From Paeniglutamicibacter terrestris (lineage in GTDB: Bacteria > Actinomycetota > Actinomycetes > Actinomycetales > Micrococcaceae), in assembly GCF_012271785.1 (NCBI RefSeq), contig NZ_JAAWVT010000001.1, positions 868,001-932,000 on the forward strand: a DNA stretch of 64,000 nucleotides, in the 5' to 3' direction. The notes beneath the pieces are model-generated. The model saw only the letters and a list, made by a program, of their open reading frames with translations, ran no database searches and was not told the DNA's origin. Position numbers and translations under genes: made by a program. Below are positions 48,001 through 55,595 of the stretch, piece by piece (the first letter of the stretch is position 1; each line of letters opens with the position of its first letter).

Positions 48001-48610
48001 ACTCGACCATGTGCTTCGCGCTAAATTTGTTTTCCGAGCTCCTGAGAGTTTCTGGAGTCAGGACGTTGCTGGCATGAATGTCAATCCGAATTGAGGACGG
48101 ATCTGGCGGCGTACCGAGCCCAGCCACCCCGAGGTCATTTATTCCGGGCGTTCTTTCAAACGACTCATTCGAGGTAATTGCCGACCTGACGGCTTCCTCG
48201 GCGATCAACGTCCGCAGCTCCGACGCCGCATTTTTCAAGTTGAAGCTCAGCAGCAGGTCCCCCAGCTGTTCACAAAGAACATCGACGTCGGAAGCATCCA
48301 TCAAGTTGTAAGAACCATTCCAGCCCCGCAGCATGGCTCCGACAGATTCGATTCTTCTTAGCTGGCCACCGGACACTTCGAAGATCTGACCGTATCCAGG
48401 CACCTCCAGGGAGAAAAGGGCGAGCAGACCGTGAACATCGTATAGCTCTGTCGGTTGACTCGACCATTCTTCGTCAGACAAGAGCGCTTCAGAGAGCTCA
48501 TGCCACTCGGCGGAGTGCCGATCCCCCGTGAGGTACTCGCCGACATGCTCGCTCAGGGCTCCGGCAGCCAAGGCCATTACCGATTCAACTAATGTGGTTT
48601 CTTCCGACAT
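42008..48610 (-). CDS. Giant DUF4011/DUF3320 SF1 helicase-nuclease, degenerate N-terminal domains (paralogue B)
   Basis: About 2200 residues. Order: degenerate HEPN-like region (Arg95 kept, position 100 is Ser instead of His), beta region, degenerate transglutaminase-like region (Arg402 and Arg428 in place of Cys and His), DUF4011 (WKKQLLDLTFRNKLLNF), SF1 helicase with Walker A EGPPGTGKSQTITN, FDEASQIRVADALG, SGHYRSQSESLIAFSN, VQGDERDTI and LNVAVTRARKEV. A Vsr-like nuclease (FKIDLVVSS, AILLDGEDW, TVGDRDGL, IWMPDW) and C-terminal DUF3320 follow. These COG1112 helicases resemble the RNA/DNA helicases of Mokosh-type defence. The ATG at 48610 follows GGGTAGGG; a TTG four codons upstream is possible. 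Confidence 0.83.
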   Translation of the reverse strand: MSEETTLVESVMALAAGALSEHVGEYLTGDRHSAEWHELSEALLSDEEWSSQPTELYDVHGLLALFSLEVPGYGQIFEVSGGQLRRIESVGAMLRGWNGSYNLMDASDVDVLCEQLGDLLLSFNLKNAASELRTLIAEEAVRSAITSNESFERTPGINDLGVAGLGTPPDPSSIRIDIHASNVLTPETLRSSENKFSAKHMVECVEIRSLEWSGSATLGISYVAGGRMISEPLERVIQVEYGVTRVDGFAIEFDPRELDDMAPSLDGQLVVQLRHGSLVVAESRQSVQTLAPSRWQGASDTIGAESLAAFVLPQDPEIQKLLESANAIFTQQTNSSIFDFYSAVDAKSAAERVDRIVECIYESVARTDISLIDSSPSWSGTPSEGIPMGTPTDVLVGRRGTRMDIVLTLAAALEAAGINSALFLDSSRVFVGYFRNTSRLRLASGFDFSEALAKMHNDSLRIIDPVGMTSSARASIMDGAAQVRWEIATAGSQTQPQDTRVVLDLQAARLAGIFPAAGVVANGRNANRVASYTSMQQNLLGKPQITVAFNNAPIKMPTLAKTASRLGTARAVGGVGQASRVEQWKKQLLDLTFRNKLLNFAPRARFPLAVPGDALADFIELLENDKPFALVPSDQLDSGSTAEKCVTVSQPHARRRQSLVNARRIQVPLAEEKYVRQLRSIQGAAQSEAQEAGANSLFLAVGTLRWILGSSTYVSPLILVPAALSTSSDEQFKIEIDSAGTVQPNLCLMEKLRLEFGIETRELTEASTGSEGFDIEGFFAVFRGKLSAAGVQFEIERTVDLANLQFAKFRMWKDLDEHWTQISRNTVVSHLMQGKARPFAGDRRNRLKQQIVDLDVLAENCPLPADSTQLTAISRAVNGETFILEGPPGTGKSQTITNMIAVAMAQGKSVLFVAEKRAALDVVKRRLEAAGLDKYTLDLHDKHARISHVRRQIRVALEHKGEGTAGIDAGLPEQLQQVRSELATYAKKLHEPNSLGFSLYSARTQQLAINDTVVALPIPEQFVRQRGAQSVQRLRQQLDDLATTAAPAKPAVRHPWGFLGTSVPDSSLSGIFKAAEAYSKSLEDIVSSVSDPDVVQIVELSVTPGNFRLIAKVLRAGVPIRLLDKVSIPNWQEKTHSYLLRFEEILGMSSPMYEIFTHEILDLDLDRLVSDAETAVQSGFMGIGRKKNVRAVIESLGNAWRGMHTDEATIVVSLRKAQTLHRKIQDLRRDINAHSGLELPDDWSPLDAQHLGDLKGRVESLTESSRTWQALKKSEKLSVLAPVDRLVDKSNARHRAADDLLAFAAKWQDLLEQIPGTQDAVDVWAAGRPLATSWFKTDWERRTDWSGERDLRAWNTFQHALKPIHDAGLEQAADLLRTGRYPLENAVVGFDKGLANALVAERLGATELKRFNPVDHERKVQAFNQRSKEMRQQLRRTIPEAIIRNRNIASADHKSRAKLLRQAIKPAGMGTRELMVTFPDVITRVMPCTLVSPDSVARFFPAEAGMFDLVIFDEASQIRVADALGAMGRAKAVVVVGDSQQMPPTSVAMSSLQDENEGLDEVVMDEESILRECEQSGIPRLWLSGHYRSQSESLIAFSNQHFYENRLTTFPAPRVDGGEEQEAGYGISLVKVDGRFYRSNDSGIDAKLKRTNPVEARAIVNAVKLRFAKSRNDVPSLGVITFNAQQRDLIEGMLRDDENSRLEAALEGDNGLFVKNLENVQGDERDTIFFSTAFSPDEKGILPLNFGPLNHAGGERRLNVAVTRARKEVIVFSSFAPEQLRAENSESVGIKRLRDYLDVAQKGTKILSSNTQSAHRVDRHREQIAEQLRARGFFVKTSVGLSNFKIDLVVSSPERPDKPLVAILLDGEDWAERKTVGDRDGLPQQVLEGVLGWPATMRIWMPDWHSNANAVSNRVRSKVATALREVGRKEVQQRRSEEGVSVEPSPVEKRVEVLDDVDVNRQHPLTREQRRIPAGMEPLFSEDLLAGGGPSKGIESRPDAVLNVQEQMHERKDAAVSAFEPWRPRIAGSRAELDELSSRKVAGRACALLGEIVDAEWPINSSRLGTLANRAFGLSKVSMARELAIVRLLDRTKYKRDSEGFVWPKSIDFGRWRGYRTGTVLWPDMSLVQISPTEIANAMEAILTVNGPMARDDLFRATALEFGGRRLPTSWSATWVDKGLDVARQRKSIRLTNGFYQLVQ

Positions 48611-48731
48611 TTCCCTACCCAAAACTTCTTATCATGTACCGGCCGGTCTTCGGCTGCAAGCTTCATTGACCGGCGGATTCCAACCAAGGCAGACTTGGCA
48701 AACTCTCCGTTCGAGGGCTTATCCCCGGGCA

Positions 48732-48785
48732 CCCGGCACAAGATTGCCGTCCCCCATTTTTGGAGGACGGCAACCTTGTGCCGGG
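48732..48785 (-). terminator. Long stem-loop between the two giant helicase genes
   Basis: CCCGGCACAAG (48732-48742) pairs with CTTGTGCCGGG (48775-48785), and TTGCCGTCC pairs with GGACGGCAA after a small internal bulge, giving about 20 paired bases with a loop of 13 bases or fewer. It starts about 10 bases after the stop of the upstream giant gene. A transcription terminator or processing site is likely; there is no T-run. Confidence 0.65.
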
Positions 48786-48793
48786 GCTTGAAC

Positions 48794-51700
48794 TCAACCC
48801 GGAAGGATTTGGCCGTTAACCGTCCTCAGGCGGCCCTCCCGAACGGCTAGCTCCAGACCCTGTTGCAGCCACGTGGAAATACCCGTGGTGAAACGCTTGT
48901 AGCCGAAGAAGGCCATCGTTTCCCTCTTGAGGCCCTCGCTATCAAGGCCGGCATTTTTCGCGACCAGCTCACACATCGCATTCGAAACTTCTCGCGGGCT
49001 GACGTCAGTCACGGCCAACCCATTGTCCGCGAAACCGGTCCGGCAACCCATCCACTCGACTTGTTCAATAGACATCGGCCAGACGAATCCATCGGTGTCC
49101 ACAACGTATGTCGAACGGTCCAAGCAAACGACCATTGCTTGTTCACGTGCAGCCAAGACCTTAGAAAGCCCATACGAGCCATTGGCCAATTTCGACAGCC
49201 GCTTCACAGGCAGAGGCCACTCCGCGGCAGCAATTTCGCTCAGCAGCTCCGAAGCTTTCATTCGTGCACGGCGGGTTTCAAGTTCGTCGAGTTCGTCAAG
49301 GGTACCCACATTTCGCTGATTCCATGCGCTGTGGGGACGTACCTTTGCCTCTATGGCCGGAGCCAAGTCCTCGACCTCCACCACCGCGGTATTCGATCTG
49401 AATCCACCCGAGCCCAGCTGAATGGGTTCTTCCAGCAAAGTGTCCGGGTCGGTCACAACGATAGTTCCCGCCGGATCGATATCAATCGATGGTTCAACCG
49501 GTTCGGTGTCGATCCTCTGTGGCGCTGGCTGGTCGACTTCTTCCACGACGCCCGCTTCGGATTCACCACCGGCCCCATGGAGCTGGCTTTCGGCCTCTTC
49601 TTCTTGCTCTCGTTGCAATTCCGCGGCTGTTCGTTCCTTGTCGGCACGCTGGACTTCTTGGGTGACGCGTTCCAGGACCGCAGCACAATCCTGTAGCCAG
49701 GCAGGCAGCCAAATTCTCACCACGGACCGCCAACCCAGAAGGTTGCGCAGGACTTCCTCCGGAAGGCCGTCACGGTCCCCTACCGTCTTACGTTCTGCCC
49801 ACGGCTCGTTGTCCAAAAGAATAGCCACTAGTGGCTCCCCAGGACGCTCCTTGGTCGAGAGCGTAAGGTCGATCTTGAACTCCGAAAGCCCCACGTTAGT
49901 TTCAACGATATGGTCCTGGTCCTGGAGCTGCCCGGCGATCTGGTCCCGATAGCGGTCTTCCGCCAGCGCTCGGCGCGATCCGTCGTTGAGGATCCGTGTA
50001 CCCTGGGCAGCAAGATCAAGATAAGCACGCAAATGCTTGATGCCGATAGACGTCGAGTTCTCGGCTCGCAAGTCTTCGGGGTTGAAACTGGAGAACACGA
50101 TGACCTGGCGCCGGGCCCGCGTCACGGCGACATTAAGTCGCCTTTCGCCGCCGGAGTTGTTGAGCGGACCGAAGTTCAATGGCAGCTTTCCGGCCTCATT
50201 GACACTGAACGCTGTCGAGAACAGAATCACGTCGCGTTCGTCCCCCTGGACATTCTCAAGGTTCTTTACGAACAGGCCCTCTCCGTCAGTGTCCAATGCT
50301 TCCGTTAGCCGGTCATCGGCAAGGTCCCGAATGAGGCCTTCGATGTAGTTTCTTTGTTGGACGTTGAACGTCACGACTCCGATGGAGGGGTTCTCCCCCG
50401 GCGACTTGTCGAATCGACGTTTTACTTCCGCCACGATTGCCTCGGCCTCAATCGGATTGGTCCGCAACAGAGCCCCGGCACCTGAGCGATGGAACTTTCC
50501 GTCTACGCGCACGAGGCTAATGCCATAACCGCTCTTTCCTGCCCCGGATTGGCCATTGCGGGGTGCAGGGAAGGACGAGAGTTTGCCCTCGTAGTATTGC
50601 TGGTTGCTGAAGGCAATCAGTGACTCGTCTTGTGAGCGGTAGTGCCAGGAGAGCCACTGTCTCGGTACGCGGGCCTGGACGCATTCACTGAGGATGGACT
50701 CTTCATCAGCTATTACGGGAACATCGTCGTCCGCGGATTCCGTGTCGAACGCAGTGCCGCCGAACGACGTGGGCGGCATTTGCTTGCTGTCCCCCACCAC
50801 CACCGCGGAATTGGCGCGACCCAGGGTGCCAATCGCATCTGCCACACTTATTTGTGAGGCCTCATCGAAAACCACCACGTCAAACTGTCCCGCACGCGGT
50901 GGGAAGAACCTTGACGCGGAATCCGGGCTCACCAATACGCACGGCATGATGGTAGTGATCAGGTCCCCGTAGTTGGTCATGAGTTGGCGCACCGTTTGGC
51001 CGCCGCTGCGGCGATTGAGCTGCCGCTGCAATTCGCCCATCCGGATGTCTGCCTTGCGCAGCAATGGAGCTCGACGCTCTGAGATTTGGGCCGGTAGTGC
51101 GCTGACCAAGTGGCCGCGAATATCCTTCGATGCAGTCGTGAACCGGGAAATGTTCCGAAGGTGCGCGCTTTCGCTGAAATCATCCAGGGCGCTGGCACCC
51201 AAGCGCTCACGCAATGCTGCCTCTCCAGTTCCCCGCATGAATCCGCGCAAGGCGTCCTCTGCCGGGTATTCCCCCTTCAGGAGGGCCTCACGGGCACCGA
51301 ACAATCCGTGTTCCCGGAGGATCTCCAAGGCCGAAATGAACGCCACCCACCGGTTGAGTCCCCGAAGCGCCACACCGGCGACTTCGCGTTCGGCACGTGT
51401 CGCAGCGAAACGGTCCAGGAAGCCCTGCTCGCCAGCCCAAGTCTGTGTTCCGTTTGCATTGCCGGGAAGCAACGTGTTGAGATCCTCCCAAGCAGTGGCT
51501 ATCGCGGAGAGTTCCTTTGCTACATGTTGTGCGTCCTGCAGCGGTTCCGCGAGAACAGCGCGCAGGACCTCAAGCTGCGTGGTGGTAGCTTCTTTCGATG
51601 CACCGCGGGGAAGCGTTGACGCCAGCTCCGTGAGTTCAGCACGGCGTACAGCAAGGCTTTCAAGGTCGTGGACATTGAATGGGTTCCATGCGGCGTGCAG

Positions 51701-54700
51701 TTCGATTCCTGCGACTTCATTGAGCCCGGCGACGAGCTCAGCACACTTGGCTCTGGCCTCCGACAGACCGCCGACAATGGATACGAGGTTTTTGACGTCC
51801 TCTTCGCTGCCACGCCAGGCATCACCAAAGTGCTCTGCGATTACCTGCAGTCGTCGTTTGTTGCGCCCGAGCCCAAAGAATCCTGAGGATTCCACTTCGG
51901 CGGCGGCATCACGGGCGACGGTGTGGTCGACGAGCAACACGCTTGGATCCACCGTCACAGGAATCCACGCCATGGTCCCGACCAAGTTTGCGGCTCCGGC
52001 TTGCAGGGCATCGAGTCGCCGGTTCCAGCCGTCGCTACATACCTCATCCAAGATGGCCACCGGCATCTGTGCACCGATCAAGTGGGCGGAAAGACGGAGC
52101 TGATGCGGCTCTGTGGCGGATGACAGTAGCTTGCCCGCGGATTCGTTTCCCAGCAGGTACTGGGCATTGGACAGCGTAGAACCAAGGACGACATTTGCCT
52201 GCAGAACGGCGGTCTGGGCATCCATGTCCACCGGCGCATCGATGAATCCCCAGGGATGGTGTTTCTGGGGGTGGGCAAACTCCGCAGTCTCCAGCAATTC
52301 GCTCATGGCATCACGGACTGCGGAAATGACGGCAATATCCGTTTCCGATGCGAAGCGTTCAGTCACGGGTAGCGCAGGAATATCGTCATCAACGACGAGG
52401 ATGCTGTTGTTGGCACTATAGGCGGAGTAACCGGCGGCGTTCTCCTCGTGTACTTGCGAGGCGTAGAAAGCTAGCTTTCGCCTGGCTGCGCGCAGATCGC
52501 TCTTTACCAGTTGCATGCCTTGATCGTCTGCGAAAACGAGATGATCGATGGAATCCTTGATCTGCTTGCGCACCGCGTTTGGTCTTGATCCCTTGTCATG
52601 AAGATCAAGCGCGTAGGCCCCAAGCCCGACGTCGTTGAGACGTTTGCGGACCACTTCCAGGGCCGCCCGCTTTTCGGCAACAAAGAGTACCTTTTTCCCG
52701 GATGACATGGCGTGCGCCAACAAATTGGTAATGGTCTGCGACTTTCCGGTTCCCGGAGGGCCTTCCAACACAAATGTCCGCCCGCGTTCGGCCGATGCCA
52801 CAGCTTCAAGCTGGGAGGCGTCCGCGGCTACCGGCAGACGGGATGCCAGGTCGTCGAGATCCGTAGCTTCATCAAGTTCGTCGCTGCTGACTGGATCGGC
52901 AAACCCGCTCGTTGGCGTCTCCACAAGGTGCTTGACCAGCGGGGCCTTGAGAAAGGTACTCCAGTTTTCGTCAAGGTCCTTCCACATGCGGAACTTCGCA
53001 AATTGAAGGATTGCAAGATCAATCGTCTGTTCCACGTGGAACGGCAAATCCGCAGCCATGATCGCCTGGGTGACCGCGGCGAACGTCTTTTCAAGATCAA
53101 TTCCCGAGGAGTCCAGCTCCGGGTTCTCAAAGGCAGGAATGCTCAGGCTGAATTGTTCACGCAGCTTCTCGGCGAGGCAATAGTTCGGAGTCGAGGTACC
53201 CGATTCATCACGAACCACTCGGAAATGCCCACCTCGGCCGGCCGGCTGCAGGGACACCGGAATCAAGATCAGTGGAGATCTGAGTTCCTTGCCGTCCATA
53301 GACCACGACAGCGTTCCCATGGCCAGGTACATGTTGTTTGCCCCGCTCTGGTCCACGATGGTCTTGGCGTCAGCGGCCATCTTTCGGAGCTTGGTCTTGT
53401 AGGTCGCGGCTGAAACCTGGGTGAAAGCTTGGCCTTTGGAAAGCAGCATTTCCACTCGGCGTTCGATCGGCAGCAAGCCGCCGGTCTTGTAACGTTCCAG
53501 ATCCACCGCGCCGATGGCATCTCCCGGCAACAACTCAATGGCTTTGCCATCGTTGATGAGGTCTTCGCAGCCAGCCACGGCGCTGTCAGGGATCGCGAGA
53601 GGGAAACGGGCGCCAGGAGTAAAGTTCAAAAGCCTGTTGCGCAGCGAGAGGTCCAGCAGCCCGTTTTTCCACTGAACCACCCGAGGCGGAACAACATCAC
53701 CTGTGCCCGTAGGTGCCGCAATCGGGCGTGCCGATTTTTCCTTGAAAAAATCTGCCAGCGTCTGCGAAGCGGCAGGGCGGTATTCCACCACCGTGACATC
53801 GCCGGATTCCCCCAGGCTTCGTACAGGCAGCGGGAAAATACCACTGCGGCGAGCTTGCATGACATCAATGACAAACTCCAGTGCCGCCGCGGCTTCCGTG
53901 CCTTGGGCGTGCTTGCGCTTGGTCCCGTCGGATGCAGCCTCAATGGTTGCTCGCTTCTCGTTGGTCAGGGCAGTGGTTTCAACGATGCGCAGGATATCCG
54001 CATTGACCATATTGAAAAGGGTTCCGGCTGCTTCGCCGTCGAGGCTCGTGCTTGGCAACGGTCGATCTCCAAATCGCCAATAGGCGATAAAGGCGTGTCC
54101 CGGGACAAGCCACAGGGTGGTGTTGATGTCTATCTGCTCCAGAACGGCAGCGAACAGGACCGAAGTATCTAGACATGTTCCGAAACGCTCGTTCAGGACT
54201 TCTTCTGCGGACCTGACATGCTGGCCGCCCAGATGCGCTAGTTCCCAACTTGCAGGAGGGTTGCTATACCTGATTTCGCGGCTGCTGAGAACTTCGAATA
54301 CCGCTTCAACGATCGCATCGACACGCTGTGGGCCAGCTTGATGGCCGTCCAGCGCAGAATCGCCAGTGCGGTCAAGCAGCAAGTCACTGGTGTCGGACAG
54401 AATCTTGGAGATTTGTGGATGTTGGGGCTGCACGAAAGCGGCCAAGAGCTCTGCATCTGCTTGTGTCCCGGCTCCAGACCAATGCGTTCCAGGTAGGAGG
54501 TCTACGGGGGAAGCGGATACCGCAAGTTCTTCATCCCCCTTCCGGACTCGAACAACGAGTTTGCCCCTCCGCCTGGAATCAATCTTGGAGAAGACTTCCG
54601 GGTCCAATTCAAGTTCGAAATCATGAAGCGGCGTCTTACCAGGAATAAGATCCATGCGACGTTCAGCGATGGTAGAAACTGCTGTGCCATCGCTCGTAAG

Positions 54701-55417
54701 CGACGCATCCACCAGGACAGAAATCGGCGCAGCACCCGTGTAGTCAAGTTCAACACGGTCAAGAATTGGGAAGCGCGCTTGCACCGTTGCGTAGTTAATG
54801 GAAGTGCTGTGCGAAACCGTCAGCGCAATGTTACTCGTTTTTCCCTCCATGGACAGGACAATTTCAGAGGGGTCATGTTGACTCGTTGTGGAACTTGCAG
54901 GTGTTGCGATACCAGCAGGCATCGTCGTACCAAGTTCCGGAACCTGAATGGGATCAGTAGGTCCAGCACTTCCTGATTCTCCAGCTTGAAGAGCCGAAGC
55001 TCGTGACTCTTGGATAAGCCCCACGATCGCGGCAGCCGCATCTGCAAGGTCAAGGGACTTCAGAAGTCGAAGGCAAGTATCCAATGCGCGGAACAAATCG
55101 GCAGCATCGAAATCGCCCCCGTGCGCCCACGCATTCCGTAAGTCACGGAGTTCGCCAACTAGACGCTGTTGGGGGCGGGACAAGTCAAACAGGTGGCCAC
55201 GGCTGCCGAACGGTGTTGTAATGATCCGAAGCTGTGCCGCAAGGTCTGTCTTCTTTATGGGGTAGGCCGGTCTGCCGTTGTTCGCATCGTGAGCAGCGAG
55301 CAACCTGGTCCAATCATCGGTTGCGATGCGGCCTTCGAGGTACGTCTCTATGTAGCCGCCCAATGCCTCTGACATGACCTCGACGGCTGATCCGACAAAA
55401 CTCCGACTGGACCTCAA
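48794..55417 (-). CDS. Giant HEPN-transglutaminase-like-DUF4011/DUF3320 SF1 helicase-nuclease (paralogue A)
   Basis: About 2207 residues. An N-terminal Swt1-like HEPN domain shows ELRDLRNAWAHGGDFDAADL with the RX4H motif Arg94-His99. A transglutaminase-like region keeps FGTCLDTSVLFAAVLEQ (Cys415) and VPGHAFIAYW (His441). DUF4011 (QWKNGLLDLSLRNRLLNF) begins near 580. The SF1 helicase has Walker A LEGPPGTGKSQT (886-895), FDEASQISVADA (about 1518), VQGDERDVI and LNVAVTRARRQV. A Vsr-like nuclease (FKIDLTLST, AILLDNEPW, TVGDRDGL) and DUF3320 close it. HEPN domains of this type are usually RNases. The TTG at 55417 with GGGGG eight bases ahead is the chosen start; TTG 55432 or ATG 55375 are alternatives. 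Confidence 0.83.
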   Translation of the reverse strand: MRSSRSFVGSAVEVMSEALGGYIETYLEGRIATDDWTRLLAAHDANNGRPAYPIKKTDLAAQLRIITTPFGSRGHLFDLSRPQQRLVGELRDLRNAWAHGGDFDAADLFRALDTCLRLLKSLDLADAAAAIVGLIQESRASALQAGESGSAGPTDPIQVPELGTTMPAGIATPASSTTSQHDPSEIVLSMEGKTSNIALTVSHSTSINYATVQARFPILDRVELDYTGAAPISVLVDASLTSDGTAVSTIAERRMDLIPGKTPLHDFELELDPEVFSKIDSRRRGKLVVRVRKGDEELAVSASPVDLLPGTHWSGAGTQADAELLAAFVQPQHPQISKILSDTSDLLLDRTGDSALDGHQAGPQRVDAIVEAVFEVLSSREIRYSNPPASWELAHLGGQHVRSAEEVLNERFGTCLDTSVLFAAVLEQIDINTTLWLVPGHAFIAYWRFGDRPLPSTSLDGEAAGTLFNMVNADILRIVETTALTNEKRATIEAASDGTKRKHAQGTEAAAALEFVIDVMQARRSGIFPLPVRSLGESGDVTVVEYRPAASQTLADFFKEKSARPIAAPTGTGDVVPPRVVQWKNGLLDLSLRNRLLNFTPGARFPLAIPDSAVAGCEDLINDGKAIELLPGDAIGAVDLERYKTGGLLPIERRVEMLLSKGQAFTQVSAATYKTKLRKMAADAKTIVDQSGANNMYLAMGTLSWSMDGKELRSPLILIPVSLQPAGRGGHFRVVRDESGTSTPNYCLAEKLREQFSLSIPAFENPELDSSGIDLEKTFAAVTQAIMAADLPFHVEQTIDLAILQFAKFRMWKDLDENWSTFLKAPLVKHLVETPTSGFADPVSSDELDEATDLDDLASRLPVAADASQLEAVASAERGRTFVLEGPPGTGKSQTITNLLAHAMSSGKKVLFVAEKRAALEVVRKRLNDVGLGAYALDLHDKGSRPNAVRKQIKDSIDHLVFADDQGMQLVKSDLRAARRKLAFYASQVHEENAAGYSAYSANNSILVVDDDIPALPVTERFASETDIAVISAVRDAMSELLETAEFAHPQKHHPWGFIDAPVDMDAQTAVLQANVVLGSTLSNAQYLLGNESAGKLLSSATEPHQLRLSAHLIGAQMPVAILDEVCSDGWNRRLDALQAGAANLVGTMAWIPVTVDPSVLLVDHTVARDAAAEVESSGFFGLGRNKRRLQVIAEHFGDAWRGSEEDVKNLVSIVGGLSEARAKCAELVAGLNEVAGIELHAAWNPFNVHDLESLAVRRAELTELASTLPRGASKEATTTQLEVLRAVLAEPLQDAQHVAKELSAIATAWEDLNTLLPGNANGTQTWAGEQGFLDRFAATRAEREVAGVALRGLNRWVAFISALEILREHGLFGAREALLKGEYPAEDALRGFMRGTGEAALRERLGASALDDFSESAHLRNISRFTTASKDIRGHLVSALPAQISERRAPLLRKADIRMGELQRQLNRRSGGQTVRQLMTNYGDLITTIMPCVLVSPDSASRFFPPRAGQFDVVVFDEASQISVADAIGTLGRANSAVVVGDSKQMPPTSFGGTAFDTESADDDVPVIADEESILSECVQARVPRQWLSWHYRSQDESLIAFSNQQYYEGKLSSFPAPRNGQSGAGKSGYGISLVRVDGKFHRSGAGALLRTNPIEAEAIVAEVKRRFDKSPGENPSIGVVTFNVQQRNYIEGLIRDLADDRLTEALDTDGEGLFVKNLENVQGDERDVILFSTAFSVNEAGKLPLNFGPLNNSGGERRLNVAVTRARRQVIVFSSFNPEDLRAENSTSIGIKHLRAYLDLAAQGTRILNDGSRRALAEDRYRDQIAGQLQDQDHIVETNVGLSEFKIDLTLSTKERPGEPLVAILLDNEPWAERKTVGDRDGLPEEVLRNLLGWRSVVRIWLPAWLQDCAAVLERVTQEVQRADKERTAAELQREQEEEAESQLHGAGGESEAGVVEEVDQPAPQRIDTEPVEPSIDIDPAGTIVVTDPDTLLEEPIQLGSGGFRSNTAVVEVEDLAPAIEAKVRPHSAWNQRNVGTLDELDELETRRARMKASELLSEIAAAEWPLPVKRLSKLANGSYGLSKVLAAREQAMVVCLDRSTYVVDTDGFVWPMSIEQVEWMGCRTGFADNGLAVTDVSPREVSNAMCELVAKNAGLDSEGLKRETMAFFGYKRFTTGISTWLQQGLELAVREGRLRTVNGQILPG

Positions 55418-55595
55418 TATTCCATCCCCCAAAAACGTAGCGACCCCACGGCAAGTGAGCCTTAGTAACCTTCTTTGAATCTAATGCACCGGGCCTACAA
55501 CACCTGACAGCAACCGCTATTTCCATGGCAGAACTTTGCCCGCGTACAGGCTGTTGGAAGTCGCCAGGCCCGTACACCCCCAGCTTGAGTACCGT

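Noticed and set aside
50973-52103. 376-codon plus-strand open frame inside a giant helicase gene
   Set aside because: Low-complexity Ser/Arg/Ala composition typical of the antisense of high-GC genes; the minus-strand helicase is unmistakable.
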